A stretch of 64,000 nucleotides of DNA from Gordonia oryzae (GTDB taxonomy: Bacteria; Actinomycetota; Actinomycetes; Mycobacteriales; Mycobacteriaceae): the NCBI RefSeq assembly GCF_003797185.1, contig NZ_RKMH01000009.1:62001-126000 (forward strand), read 5' to 3'. Shown in pieces: positions 27,742-37,111 of this stretch (positions are counted from its first letter, which is position 1; every line of letters begins with the position of its first letter). The notes beneath the pieces were generated by a model. That model did no database searches. It was given only the letters and a program-made list of their open reading frames with translations, and was not told the origin of the DNA. The position numbers were made by a program, and so were the translations under genes.

Positions 27742-29310
27742 TCACAGTCCCCCACCGATCTCGTCAGCTGTGGGCAGCGTTGTTGCAGTGGAATGAGATT
27801 CGAGTACCCCGATGTGGCGGCGGCCGACGGTGAGATACCAGACGAAGCCGATGCCGAAGATGATGCCGATGTAGACAAAGGCACCCCAGGTGTTGTACCA
27901 GGGATCGCCGTAGACCGCCGAGCGAGGCCACGCCAGGTTGAGCGCCATGCCCACACCCCACACCACCGCCACGATGTTCACCGGTAGGCCCCATCGCCCC
28001 ATGGTGAAGTAGCCGCCCTCGGCGAGATCCTTCGGCGGCCATTCCCCGCGTGCCCGTTTGAGCAGCATGGGTGCGGTCACCAGAAGGTATGCCAGGTAGA
28101 TCATGATGATCGCGATGGAGGTGAGCACGGTGAAGATCTTGGGCTGGTTGACGTTGATCACCAGGATCAGCACCGCGACGAGACCGATGACGATGGCCGG
28201 GATCACCGGTGTCTGTCGGGTGGGATGCACGGTCGCCAGTTTTTCCCCGAAGGGCAATGCGTTGTCGCGTGCCATCGCGAACATCAGCCGAATGGCAGCG
28301 GTGTGCACAGCCAGCGAGCAGACGACGACAGCCACGACGATCGCGACGAGGAAGACCTTGCTGGCCGGTCCCCACATCACTTGCTCGACGATGTATTGCA
28401 GGCCGCCGCCGAGGGTTCCGAGGTTCTTGTCGTCGAGGTTGGGTGCGCTCATGATGGCGAAGACCAGGATGGCGCCGCCGATGACGAACGAGGCGAGAAT
28501 GGCTCGGAGGATCGCCTTGGGGGCGGTGCGGCGAGGTTCGACGGTCTCCTCGCCGAGTGAGCTGGCGGTGTCGAAGCCGTACATCACATATCCCGAGGCG
28601 AGCGATGCGACCAGGAACGCACCGAGGTAGCCGCCGCTCTCACCGGCGCCGTAGCCGTTGGTGGAGAAGAAGACCTGCGGACCACGAGTGATGTTGCAGG
28701 CCAGAATGATTGCGATCAGTACCGCGGCGATGAGTTCGACGAACACCCCGACCGAGTTGATCAGCGCCATGAGTTTCACGCTCCAGGCGTTGATGGCTGT
28801 GGTGAATGCGATCAAGATCGCGCCGAGGATGACGGCGTTGACGGCCGCGTCGGTGACGTTGTCGGAGTCGCCGTAGATCTGGAAGCCGCTCCACAGTCGC
28901 GGCAGGTTGAGTTGCAGGGCGAGCACGACCGCCGAGAGCGTCACCACTGATGCGGTGAACATCAACCAGCCCGAACTCCAGCCGACAACCTGGCTGCCGA
29001 GCCGCTTGGCCCAGTTGTAGACCGACCCGGCGACCGGGTACTTGGCGGCGAGCTCCATGAAACACAGTGCGACGCAAAGCTGTCCGACGAAGACGATTGG
29101 CCACGACCAGAGATAGGCCGGGCCCGCGGTGCCGAATCCGAAATAGAACAGCTGAAAGGTGCCGGTGAGGATTGAGATGTAACTGACGCCCGCGGCGAAG
29201 CTGGCAAACTTGCCGATGGAGCGGTCGAGGGACTCTTTGTAGCCGAAGTCTGACAGGCCGTACGATTCGTCCGCCGCATCCTTCGGCGCACCAGTGGGGG
29301 CTGTACTCAT
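27742..29310 (-). CDS. APC-superfamily permease, probable choline or amine uptake
   Basis: A 522-residue membrane protein with about twelve hydrophobic segments, starting SIGKFASFAAGVSYISILTG, the amino acid-choline (ACT) type N terminus. Segments YPVAGSVYNWAKRLGSQVVG and YGFDTASSLGEETVEPRRTAP are typical of the APC family. Its start overlaps the betB stop by 4 nt and betA follows 64 bp later, so it probably imports choline or another quaternary amine; the substrate is inferred from the operon only. Confidence 0.85.
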   Translation of the reverse strand: MSTAPTGAPKDAADESYGLSDFGYKESLDRSIGKFASFAAGVSYISILTGTFQLFYFGFGTAGPAYLWSWPIVFVGQLCVALCFMELAAKYPVAGSVYNWAKRLGSQVVGWSSGWLMFTASVVTLSAVVLALQLNLPRLWSGFQIYGDSDNVTDAAVNAVILGAILIAFTTAINAWSVKLMALINSVGVFVELIAAVLIAIILACNITRGPQVFFSTNGYGAGESGGYLGAFLVASLASGYVMYGFDTASSLGEETVEPRRTAPKAILRAILASFVIGGAILVFAIMSAPNLDDKNLGTLGGGLQYIVEQVMWGPASKVFLVAIVVAVVVCSLAVHTAAIRLMFAMARDNALPFGEKLATVHPTRQTPVIPAIVIGLVAVLILVINVNQPKIFTVLTSIAIIMIYLAYLLVTAPMLLKRARGEWPPKDLAEGGYFTMGRWGLPVNIVAVVWGVGMALNLAWPRSAVYGDPWYNTWGAFVYIGIIFGIGFVWYLTVGRRHIGVLESHSTATTLPTADEIGGGL

Positions 29311-30881
29311 TGATTGTCCTTCTGTTGATCATCCTCGTGCGGAGTAAACCACTGCGACGCCGACGGCGCGGTGTTGTACCAGATATGTTTGGTCTCTTGG
29401 TATTCCGCGAGACCTGTGGGGCCGAGTTCACGCCCGTTGCCGGACTTCCCGAATCCGCCCCATTCGGCTGCCGCGGTGTAGTAGCCGAAGTCGTTGAGCC
29501 ACACAGTCCCATGGCGCAGCCCGCGCACCATGCGTTCGCCCAGTGCGGCGTCGGAGGTGCGCACCCCGGCCGCCAGCCCGTAATCGGTGTCGTTGCCGAG
29601 CGCCAGTGCCTGCTCCTCGGTGGTGAATCGCTCGACGGACAGGATCGGCCCGAAGGTCTCGTCGCGAACCACTGACATGGTGCGATCACAGTGGTCGAAG
29701 ATGGTGGGCGCGAACCAGTATCCGCCGGGTGCGAGCCCCTCACGGTCGGGGCGACCGCCGCCACAGCGCAACTGTGCGCCCTCGGCGACCGCTGATGCGA
29801 CGTGGGCGTGCATCTTGTCCAACTGGGCCTGTGACACCAGAGGGCCGGTCTTGGCGGCCGGATCGAGTCCATTGCCCATGACGATCTGGTCGGCCCGGGC
29901 GACGAGGGCGTCGACGAACTCGTCGGCGATCGACTCGTGGACGATGAGCCGCGTTCCCGCGGAGCAGACCTGGCCCGAGTGCAGAAACACCCCGGCGAGT
30001 ACCTGTTCGACCGAGGAGTCCCAGTCGGCGTCGGCGAAGACGATGTGTGGATTCTTTCCGCCGAGTTCGACGGCGACCTTGGTGACGTGGCGCGCGGCGG
30101 TCTCGGAGATGATCCGCCCGGTGGCGAGCCCGCCGGTGAAGGAAATGAAATCGACCGCGTCGGTGTCGGTGAGGGCCGAGCCCAGCGAGGAACCAGCTCC
30201 CTGAATGAGATTCAGCACACCCGCAGGCACACCGGCCTCCTCACACAACCGGACGAACGCAAGGGTGCTCAGCGGGGTGACCTCGCTGGGCTTGGCGATC
30301 ATTGTGCAACCGGCGGCCAACGCTGGGGCGATCTTCCACGAAATCTGCAGAAGTGGATAGTTCCACGGTGCGATCAACACACAGACCCCGATGGGTTCGC
30401 GTACCACTCGGCTGATCACTCCGGGCACCCCGGTGTCAACGACGCGGTCGGCCTGGGTTTCCACCAGACTTGCGTAATAGCGGAAAACCGATTCGACATC
30501 GTCGATGTCGATCTCGCTCTCGGCCAGTGTTTTTCCGGTGTCGAGCGTCTCGATCCGGGCGAGTTCGGCCTTGTTCCGAACGAGGAGATCGGCGATGCGG
30601 CGCAGTAGTGCCGCGCGCTCTGCGACCGGGGTGGCCGGCCACCGACCGTCGTCGAAGGTGGTGCGAGCGGCCGAGATCGCCGCAGTCACGTCCTCGGGCG
30701 TGGCCTCGTCGACTCGGATGAAGCTCTCACCGAGGGCGGGGTTGATGATTTCGCGGGTACCGCTGTCGGAGGCGTGGTGCCACCGGCCGGCGGTATAGAG
30801 CTGGGCGTCGCCGAGTAGCGGTGACGTAAAGCTCTGCGAGGGCAAGGTGATCGACGAGACGGGCTGATCGGTGGTGCTCAC
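29307..30881 (-). CDS. betB: Betaine aldehyde dehydrogenase
   Basis: A 524-residue NAD(P)-dependent aldehyde dehydrogenase. Catalytic residues line up as N174 (PWNYP), K197, E272 (VELGGKNP) and C306 (GQVCSAGTR). It is the first gene of the betB-permease-betA run, overlapping the permease by 4 nt. It would oxidise betaine aldehyde to glycine betaine. Sequence alone does not separate betaine aldehyde from other aldehydes; the assignment comes from betA, the permease and the shared element with gbcA. Confidence 0.85.
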   Translation of the reverse strand: MSTTDQPVSSITLPSQSFTSPLLGDAQLYTAGRWHHASDSGTREIINPALGESFIRVDEATPEDVTAAISAARTTFDDGRWPATPVAERAALLRRIADLLVRNKAELARIETLDTGKTLAESEIDIDDVESVFRYYASLVETQADRVVDTGVPGVISRVVREPIGVCVLIAPWNYPLLQISWKIAPALAAGCTMIAKPSEVTPLSTLAFVRLCEEAGVPAGVLNLIQGAGSSLGSALTDTDAVDFISFTGGLATGRIISETAARHVTKVAVELGGKNPHIVFADADWDSSVEQVLAGVFLHSGQVCSAGTRLIVHESIADEFVDALVARADQIVMGNGLDPAAKTGPLVSQAQLDKMHAHVASAVAEGAQLRCGGGRPDREGLAPGGYWFAPTIFDHCDRTMSVVRDETFGPILSVERFTTEEQALALGNDTDYGLAAGVRTSDAALGERMVRGLRHGTVWLNDFGYYTAAAEWGGFGKSGNGRELGPTGLAEYQETKHIWYNTAPSASQWFTPHEDDQQKDNQ

Positions 30882-31060
30882 GTGAAGTGGCCTCTCCGCG
30901 GTGGTGGACGGTGTTCTCGCTACTGGTGACTACGACTGGGATGAGGAAGGACGGGATGAACATGACGAGACAGCGAACTCAAGCGAGCGCGTGGCACCCG
31001 CCGACGGTCCCGGTCAGTTCTCGCACGGGCGCGAGCGCCTACGGACGACGGTGCATGGTG

Positions 31061-31101
31061 TTGCTCTGTGCGCAACTCTGCGCATCTGTTGCAACAAGTG
31101 T
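31061..31101 (-). promoter_or_regulatory. 41-bp element upstream of betB, shared with gbcA
   Basis: 33 of 41 bases equal the element at 20500-20540, same orientation. It contains the perfect palindrome TGTTGCAACA and two TGCGCA blocks 11 bp apart. It lies ~180 bp before the betB ATG in a 312-bp gap (30882-31193) that otherwise holds no coding sequence. Confidence 0.7.
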
Positions 31102-31193
31102 TGTGCCAGTCCGGTGTTCTGTCAATAGGTAGGGGACCCATGGCTGCGCCGGCTCCCGTCCGAAGGCGACGGGAGCCGGTCTGGGCGCGATGA

Positions 31194-32009
31194 TCAGCGC
31201 AGCGGGAGTTCGGCGACGATCGAACTGGGAGACGTTGCCGCGGCGGCGGGTTCGACGCTGAAGCCCAGCGCCGTGGCGTCGCCGATATGGGGGATCACCG
31301 CGGTCGTGGAGGGGGTGACGTCTTTGTCGGTCATCGTGCCGGCCGGCGTGGCGCCCTGGGGGCCGAGTAGCCACATCTGGTAAACGGTGCCGGGCTGGGG
31401 TGGTGGCACATCGTTCATCACGAGGACAGCTGCGTCGGCGCGCTCGGAGTAGGTCACCGATGCCCTACCGGTGGCCACCGACCCGGAACTTGTCCTGACG
31501 TCCTTGGCGCTGAACACCTTGGCTGCGGTGGGCTGTTCGGTGGCGGTCGTGCTCGACAGTCCACTGCCGATCGCCCATCCGACGGCTCCGACCGCGACGG
31601 TGATCACCGCAGCAGCAGCGAGATAGGCAATCCGAGGTCTGGTCCGGGTGAGTTCGGTAGCGACGGCAGCACCGCTCGCCCCGCCGGGCACCTGGGCATT
31701 TGAGCGTGCGTCGTCGGCCGATCGCGGGCGGATCTCGCGGACACCGGCGGTGGTGGGGTGGGTGGCTTCGCGGGCCTCGGCGGCGACCGCGGCCAGCAGC
31801 CGGGCGCGCAGCTCACTGGGCGGGGTCATGGCGGTCGACGCGCTGACCGTGGCCATCGTCTCCCTGGTCGCGGCCACGAGCGCGTCGAACTCCGCGCGTG
31901 CTGCGTCGTCGGCCTGAGCACGCCGACGACGGACCGAGTCCAGTTCTGCCGGCGACAGAGCATCGAGTCCCATCAGCGGCGCCATCGCGAGGAACTCGTC
32001 GTCAGACAT
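31194..32009 (-). CDS. rskA: Anti-sigma-K factor
   Basis: A 271-residue membrane protein. The N-terminal ~100 residues are cytoplasmic and would bind SigK; one transmembrane segment follows (IAYLAAAAVITVAVGAVGWAIG, about residues 128-150); the outer part is the RskA C-terminal domain (PGTVYQMWLLGP). Its start overlaps the sigK stop by 8 nt. Regulated proteolysis of this family releases SigK. Confidence 0.92.
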   Translation of the reverse strand: MSDDEFLAMAPLMGLDALSPAELDSVRRRRAQADDAARAEFDALVAATRETMATVSASTAMTPPSELRARLLAAVAAEAREATHPTTAGVREIRPRSADDARSNAQVPGGASGAAVATELTRTRPRIAYLAAAAVITVAVGAVGWAIGSGLSSTTATEQPTAAKVFSAKDVRTSSGSVATGRASVTYSERADAAVLVMNDVPPPQPGTVYQMWLLGPQGATPAGTMTDKDVTPSTTAVIPHIGDATALGFSVEPAAAATSPSSIVAELPLR

Positions 32010-32574
32010 CCCGATCCCCCAGGCATTCGCGCAGACGCGCCAAACCGTCCCGGATGCGCGATTTGATCGTCGGCAGGGCGACCGAGAGCTCCTCGGCGAC
32101 CTCCCGGTACGTCAGCCCGCGGTAATACGCCAGCGATACCGACTCGCGCTGGATGTCGGTGAGACTGCCGAGGCAGTTGATGACGCGTTCGCGCGCCTCG
32201 CGGACCTCGACGGCGTCGGCGACCTGATCGAAACTGACCGTCGCCGTGGCCTGGCTGTAGGTGGTCTCCCGCCGATCACCGGCAACTTCGGAGCGCACCC
32301 GATCGACCGCGCGTCGGTGCGCCAAGGTGATCAGCCAGCTCAACGCCGACCCGGCTGCTGGATCGAACTTGTCGGCCGACCGCCATACCTGCAGGAACAC
32401 CTCCTGCGCGGTCTCTTCGCTGTACCCCGGATCGCGCAGGACACGAAGGATCATGCCGTACACGCGATCCCCGGTCCGGTCATAGAATTCGGCGAAGGCC
32501 GCCGAGTCGCCGTCGGCGATTCGCGCCAGCAGATCCGGCAGTGTCGTGTCCTCGCGGCCCTCGGTTGCCGTCAC
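32002..32574 (-). CDS. sigK: ECF RNA polymerase sigma factor SigK
   Basis: Region 2 (FAEFYDRTGDRVYGMILRVLRDPGYSEETAQEVFLQVW) and region 4 (LTYREVAEELSVALPTIKSRIRDGL) are complete. The GTG at 32574 gives 190 residues, close to the mycobacterial length, and AGAGG lies a few bases upstream. The frame also opens at ATG 32742 (246 residues), which overlaps the DUF1295 stop as ATGA; that longer form would add a low-complexity leader, so the GTG is preferred but not proven. Gene order is the same as in M. tuberculosis (Rv0449c to Rv0444c). Confidence 0.88.
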   Translation of the reverse strand: MTATEGREDTTLPDLLARIADGDSAAFAEFYDRTGDRVYGMILRVLRDPGYSEETAQEVFLQVWRSADKFDPAAGSALSWLITLAHRRAVDRVRSEVAGDRRETTYSQATATVSFDQVADAVEVREARERVINCLGSLTDIQRESVSLAYYRGLTYREVAEELSVALPTIKSRIRDGLARLRECLGDRDV

Positions 32575-32738
32575 CTCGACGCCTCTGATCTCATCGCCGA
32601 TCACCCTAACCCGCGGCAGGGGGGTACTCAACGATGTGGGTGTCCGGCTCGCCCGGAAAACACTCACGGGGATCGTTGATGGGCCCAGCGGCTGTGTCAT
32701 CAGGCGGCCTGACGGCCGGGCCACCGCCAACCCGGAGG

Positions 32739-33596
32739 TCATGGCGTCACGCGGGAGTCGGCCGTTGGCGCCGACGAGGGCGGCAGCGGGAAGAAGTACG
32801 AGGTGCGTTGCTGGTACTCGGGATAGCCGGGTCGAGTGCTCATCGACTTCTCCAGCAACCGGGCGCCAGTGGCGAACACAAGGAAGTAGGTCATCACCAC
32901 TGGAGACAGGACGGTGAGGACGCCGGGACACGGGACGAGTGTGGGGCCAGTGGCCATCGCCCCCGATGTCGCCGCGAGCAGCCAGATTCCCCACCACACC
33001 GACGCGTCGCCGAAGTAGTTGGGGTGACGCGTCCACGCCCACAGTCCGCGGTCCATGATCGCGCCCTTATTGGCGGGGTCTGCCTTGAAGGCGCGCAGTT
33101 GCGCATCGCCGATCGCCTCGAAGCACAGCCCGAGCGTGAACAGTGCGATGCCGAGGCCGCCGATGATCCACGCGAGCCCGGGAGTGGGGCCGGCGACTGC
33201 CGACACCTGGATCGGCAGCGACACGAACCACTGCGCGGCCCCCTGCGTCGCGAAGATCTTGCGGGCGACGACCGCGAAACCGTTGCCGCCGGAGCGTTCC
33301 AGCATCTCGGTGTAGCGAGGGTCCTCGCCCTTGCCCTTCGATTTGCCCACCATGTGCCAGGCCAGTCTCAGCCCCCACACGCTCACACCCAACGCCAGCA
33401 GCCAGCGGCGGGTGGTATCGCCGCCGCCAAGGATCAGTGACAGCCAAGCGACCGCGACGAATCCGAGGCCCCACGTGACGTCAACGACGTTGAAACGCCC
33501 GATCCGATAGCCGATCGCGAAGGTGATTGCCTGCATCACCACGAGCAGGATCAACGACGACAGTGTCAGGACGAGGAATCCAGTCCACCCCGTCAT
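32739..33596 (-). CDS. DUF1295 membrane protein (steroid-reductase-like fold)
   Basis: A 285-residue multi-spanning protein from the ATG at 33596, overlapping the stop of the cyclopropane synthase gene (ATGA). About six to seven hydrophobic segments are seen; GLWAWTRHPNYFGD and RPGYPEYQQRTSYFFP are the DUF1295 signature, shared with isoprenylcysteine methyltransferase/steroid 5-alpha-reductase-like proteins. It corresponds by position to Rv0446c. A reductive or methylating role on membrane lipid is plausible but undefined. Confidence 0.9.
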   Translation of the reverse strand: MTGWTGFLVLTLSSLILLVVMQAITFAIGYRIGRFNVVDVTWGLGFVAVAWLSLILGGGDTTRRWLLALGVSVWGLRLAWHMVGKSKGKGEDPRYTEMLERSGGNGFAVVARKIFATQGAAQWFVSLPIQVSAVAGPTPGLAWIIGGLGIALFTLGLCFEAIGDAQLRAFKADPANKGAIMDRGLWAWTRHPNYFGDASVWWGIWLLAATSGAMATGPTLVPCPGVLTVLSPVVMTYFLVFATGARLLEKSMSTRPGYPEYQQRTSYFFPLPPSSAPTADSRVTP

Positions 33597-34921
33597 GACT
33601 GCTCCTGGGCCGTGCCGGTCGTGCTGCGGGTGAACAACAACTGGTGGACGTCGAGGTATCCCGCCCGGAATCCGGCCTCGGAGTAAGCGAGATAGAACTG
33701 CCACATCCGCATGAAGGTGGCGTCGAAGCCGAGGTCGGCGATCGGGCGCCGGCGGGAATCGAACCGTTCGCGCCAGAGCCGCAGCGTCTCGGCGTAGTGC
33801 GCGCCCATCGACAGCGAGTCGGTCAGCCGCAGCGTCGTGTGCTTGTCGGTGACGGCGCGTAGCGCGGGCAGTGAGGTGAGCTGACCGCCGGGGAAGATGT
33901 ACTTGTGCACCCAGGTGTAGGTGTGACGGGATGCGCGCATGCGGTCGTGGGGCATGGTGATGGCCTGGATCGCGACCTTCCCGCCGGGCGCGAGCACGCG
34001 GTCGATGGTGCAGAAGTATGTCGGCCAATACTTTTCACCGACGGCCTCGATCATCTCGACCGACACGACGGCGTCGTAGGTGCCGTCGGCCTCGCGGTAG
34101 TCGAGCAGATCGATCTGCACCTGATCGGCGAACCCGGCCTCGGCGACGCGCCGTAACGCCAGCTCGCGCTGCTCGGAGGACAGGGTGACCGAACGGACCG
34201 TGGCCCCACGGGCTGCGGCACGCAGGCACAGTTCGCCCCAGCCGGTTCCGATCTCGAGCAGTCGCGTGCCCTCCCCGACGCCGGCGAGGTCGAGCAGCCG
34301 GTCCACCTTGCGGCGCTGCGCGTCGGCGAGATCATCCCAGAGGGGATGCAGCACAGCGTTCTCGGACGAGAAGCCGGGGTCGGCGAACAGGGCACTCGAA
34401 TACGTCATTGTCTCGTCGAGGAAGGTGGCGAACAACTCGTTGGACAGGTCGTAGTGACGGGAGATGTTGGAGCGGGTGTTGGCCGTCGTGTTCTCTTCGT
34501 CCTCGGGGTGTTTCGGCAGCACCACCCGGCGCAGCGCCTGGAGGGGTCGGGGGACCAGCCGCGCGACCCGGGAGGCGAACGGGGTGAGGACGCCGACGAG
34601 GTCATCGGTGCTCCAGTCGCCGGCCATGAAGGACTCGCCGAATCCGATCAACCCGGCCGAACCGATCCGGCGCGCGAAGTCGTCGGGGCGCCGAATGATC
34701 ATGCGTGGCTGTACATCGTCGGTGCGGCGGCCGCCGCGAGTGCCGTCCGGATACTCGATGCGCACGTCGAGCCCGGCGGTGGCGTGCCGGAACAGCCAGG
34801 ATGCCGCGGCGCCGCGGACCCGCGCGGATCGGCCGGTGGGGACCGCGGCGGCGTCGGGCCAGCGCCCGGCGTCGGGTGGGGTGACCTCGTAATCGTCGGG
34901 CCGATGGATGTGGGTGCTCAT
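33593..34921 (-). CDS. ufaA1: Cyclopropane-fatty-acyl-phospholipid synthase family methyltransferase
   Basis: A 442-residue SAM-dependent methyltransferase from the ATG at 34921 (4-nt overlap with the DUF1365 stop). Seen: NISRHYDLSNELF, the family opening; the SAM motif LLEIGTGWGELCLRAAARG; and MIEAVGEKYWPTYF. It would add a methyl or methylene to an unsaturated acyl chain. Position equals Rv0447c (ufaA1). The neighbouring FAD oxidoreductase and DUF1365 are regular partners of such synthases in tuberculostearic-type or furan fatty acid routes; the product here is not decided. Confidence 0.9.
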   Translation of the reverse strand: MSTHIHRPDDYEVTPPDAGRWPDAAAVPTGRSARVRGAAASWLFRHATAGLDVRIEYPDGTRGGRRTDDVQPRMIIRRPDDFARRIGSAGLIGFGESFMAGDWSTDDLVGVLTPFASRVARLVPRPLQALRRVVLPKHPEDEENTTANTRSNISRHYDLSNELFATFLDETMTYSSALFADPGFSSENAVLHPLWDDLADAQRRKVDRLLDLAGVGEGTRLLEIGTGWGELCLRAAARGATVRSVTLSSEQRELALRRVAEAGFADQVQIDLLDYREADGTYDAVVSVEMIEAVGEKYWPTYFCTIDRVLAPGGKVAIQAITMPHDRMRASRHTYTWVHKYIFPGGQLTSLPALRAVTDKHTTLRLTDSLSMGAHYAETLRLWRERFDSRRRPIADLGFDATFMRMWQFYLAYSEAGFRAGYLDVHQLLFTRSTTGTAQEQS

Positions 34922-35709
34922 CGGTGTCCTTTCGTCGCGGTGGAGGCGAGAGTGGAATGAACGGGATGATCGGGGCGTGGTTGGACGGGAAGTCGGCGAG
35001 CCCATAATCGGATGCCCTGCAGCCGGATTCGGGCGGCGACGACGAGCGGCGCGAGAGGTGCGCGCAGTTGGGTTCCGAGGATCGCGGGGGTGGTGGCCGG
35101 GCGGGCGTGTCCGGTCAAGGTGGCGACGAAGGGCCCGGCTGCCGGACGGTCGAGGGTAATCGAGATCGCTACGCGGCCTTGGTCATCCGGCTCTGGGACG
35201 TGTAGTCGATAGCGGCCGGAGACGTCGTGGAATGGTGAGACGTAGAACTCCTTATCCACCTCGGCACGGCCGCAGGCGTCGGGCGTCACGATGTAGCAGT
35301 GGCGCTCGCCGTAGGTGTTGTGCACCTCGGCCACCACATGCGCGAGGGTTCCGTCGCTGTGGTGGCACCAGAAGACACTGAGCGGATTGAACGTGTATCC
35401 GGCGACGCGAGGCGAGAGCAGGGCGCATGCCGGGCCGTCGGCGGGTGTGACGCCCGCGCCGCGTAGGTGGTCGTCGAGTCGCTGCCGCAGCGACTGTCCC
35501 GGCCGATTCGGCTCGGGGAAATGGTCGGCGGGACGGACGTCGGCGGCCAGGCGCGCCAGACCGCGGAATCGGGGTGGCGCGTCGACGTCGATGAGCCACG
35601 AACTGCTGCGGTAGGTGAACGTATGGCGCAGCGGTGAGCGCCGGGTGTGGGTGATGCGCGTGGCGACGACGGCCGGCAACGGGGTCGAGGTGGATGCCGG
35701 GCGAATCAT
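34918..35709 (-). CDS. DUF1365 protein
   Basis: A 263-residue protein of the DUF1365 family (TFNPLSVFWCHHSDGTLAHVVAEVHNTYGE, FYVSPFHDVSGRY), by position the counterpart of Rv0448c. It overlaps both neighbours by 4 nt (ATGA junctions), so is translated with them. The biochemical role is unknown; its constant company of an NAD(P)/FAD oxidoreductase and a cyclopropane synthase places it in acyl-chain modification. Confidence 0.92.
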   Translation of the reverse strand: MIRPASTSTPLPAVVATRITHTRRSPLRHTFTYRSSSWLIDVDAPPRFRGLARLAADVRPADHFPEPNRPGQSLRQRLDDHLRGAGVTPADGPACALLSPRVAGYTFNPLSVFWCHHSDGTLAHVVAEVHNTYGERHCYIVTPDACGRAEVDKEFYVSPFHDVSGRYRLHVPEPDDQGRVAISITLDRPAAGPFVATLTGHARPATTPAILGTQLRAPLAPLVVAARIRLQGIRLWARRLPVQPRPDHPVHSTLASTATKGHR

Positions 35710-37076
35710 GTCGGATCACCCTGAAGAGCTATGGGGTCGGAGGACAATCGGTGGAGCGAGCCGGCCACCCGTCGGGCGGCACGCTCGCCGGACGCCGCGC
35801 CGTCCTCGTGGAATCCCCATCCGTGGTAGGCGCCGGCGAATACGATGCGGTCACTCTCGATGTCGGGGAGGAGTGCTTGTGCAGCAACCGATTCAGTGGT
35901 GTAGATCGGGTGCTCGTAGGTCATCTCGGCGAGAATTGTCGATTCGTCGACGAGGTCGGTGCGGCCGAGGGTGACGAGCATGCGGGGGTCGGCGGAGGGT
36001 AGTCGCATCAGACGAGTCAGGTCGTAGGTGACGGCGACGCCGGAACCATCGAGCGCGTCGGTCGGTGCGTGGTCGGCGCGGATCTGGTAGTTCCACGACG
36101 CCCAGGCTCGGCGGGCGCGCGGCAGCAACGAGATATCGGTGTGTAGGACAGCGGGCTTCGCGCAGTAGGAAATCGCACCGAGAACCCGTTGCTGCGCGGC
36201 GGTCGGGTGGCCGAGTGCGGTGAGGGCCTGATGCGGATGGGTCGCAAGGACGACGGCGTCGAACCGCTCGGCGGGGTGGCCGTCGGCGGTGACCACGACC
36301 GCGGTACCGAGATCATCGACGGAGCGCACCGGCGCGCCGAGACGGATGCGCCCGCGATGGGCACGGAGGTGGTCGGCGACGGCGTCGACGTAGGTGACCG
36401 AACCGCCGACGACAGTCCGCCACGTCGGCGATCCGAACACCGACAGCATTCCGTGGTGCGAGAGAAAGGTGAAAAGGTAGCGCGCCGGATAGGCCTGCGC
36501 GGTGCGCGCGTCGCACGACCACACCGCGGCGATCAGCGGGAGTAGGAAGTTGTCGACGAAGTAGTCCGACAGATTTTCGCGGGCAACGAACTCGGTGATC
36601 GGCTCGTCGGAGTCAGGGGTGTCGAGGACCTTGCGCGCCGCGCGGTGAAAGCGTACGACCTCACCGAGCATCCACAGGTAGCGGCCGCGGGTGAGGGTGC
36701 GCGCGGTGGGGATGAGGCCAGAGAGACCCAACGCGCCGGCGTATTCCAGACCGGTGCGTTCGGAGTGCACCGACATCGACATGTCGGTCTCCTGGGTCGG
36801 CACCGCGAGCTCGCCGAAGAGCCGCAGAAGCGTGGGATAGGTGCGGTCGTTGTGCACGATGAACCCGGAGTCGACGGCGATCGTGCCGCCGACTCCGGGC
36901 GGCGTGATCGAGTGCGTGTGGGCGTGGCCACCGAGACGGGTGTCTGCCTCGTACAGGGTGACGTCGGCGTCGGCGGAGAGTCGGTAGGCGGCAACCAGGC
37001 CCGCGACACCACTGCCGACCACCGCGACTCGATGGGGACGGCCGGTGCGGGGTACCGGTAGACCCGAGGTTGTCAT
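35706..37076 (-). CDS. FAD-dependent oxidoreductase (amine-oxidase/desaturase-like), first gene of the sigK operon
   Basis: A 456-residue flavoprotein with VAVVGSGVAGLVAAYRL near the N terminus and GGHAHTHS, GFIVHNDRTYPTL and VLATHPHQAL segments of the NAD(P)-binding/amine oxidase family; counterpart of Rv0449c. It heads a six-gene minus-strand run to rskA in which consecutive genes mostly overlap by 4 nt. A SigK-like promoter ends 7 nt before its ATG, suggesting a leaderless, SigK-driven mRNA. Confidence 0.9.
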   Translation of the reverse strand: MTTSGLPVPRTGRPHRVAVVGSGVAGLVAAYRLSADADVTLYEADTRLGGHAHTHSITPPGVGGTIAVDSGFIVHNDRTYPTLLRLFGELAVPTQETDMSMSVHSERTGLEYAGALGLSGLIPTARTLTRGRYLWMLGEVVRFHRAARKVLDTPDSDEPITEFVARENLSDYFVDNFLLPLIAAVWSCDARTAQAYPARYLFTFLSHHGMLSVFGSPTWRTVVGGSVTYVDAVADHLRAHRGRIRLGAPVRSVDDLGTAVVVTADGHPAERFDAVVLATHPHQALTALGHPTAAQQRVLGAISYCAKPAVLHTDISLLPRARRAWASWNYQIRADHAPTDALDGSGVAVTYDLTRLMRLPSADPRMLVTLGRTDLVDESTILAEMTYEHPIYTTESVAAQALLPDIESDRIVFAGAYHGWGFHEDGAASGERAARRVAGSLHRLSSDPIALQGDPT

Positions 37077-37083
37077 GCCCGAA

Positions 37084-37110
37084 GTTCGGACTCGACGGCT
37101 GTTCGGATGG
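37084..37110 (-). promoter_or_regulatory. SigK-type promoter of the sigK-rskA operon
   Basis: On the minus strand CCATCC (37105-37110) and CCGAAC (37084-37089) are 15 bp apart; the mycobacterial SigK promoter consensus is CCATCC then CCGAAT with a slightly longer spacer. The -10 is 7 nt before the ATG at 37076, so transcription would start at or beside the start codon. Position and sequence agree with positive autoregulation of sigK. Confidence 0.65.
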
Positions 37111-37111
37111 G

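Noticed and set aside
32575-32742. Longer SigK N terminus from ATG 32742
   Set aside because: The extra 56 residues are low-complexity and exceed the family length; the GTG with AGAGG upstream is preferred, though the ATGA overlap keeps it possible.
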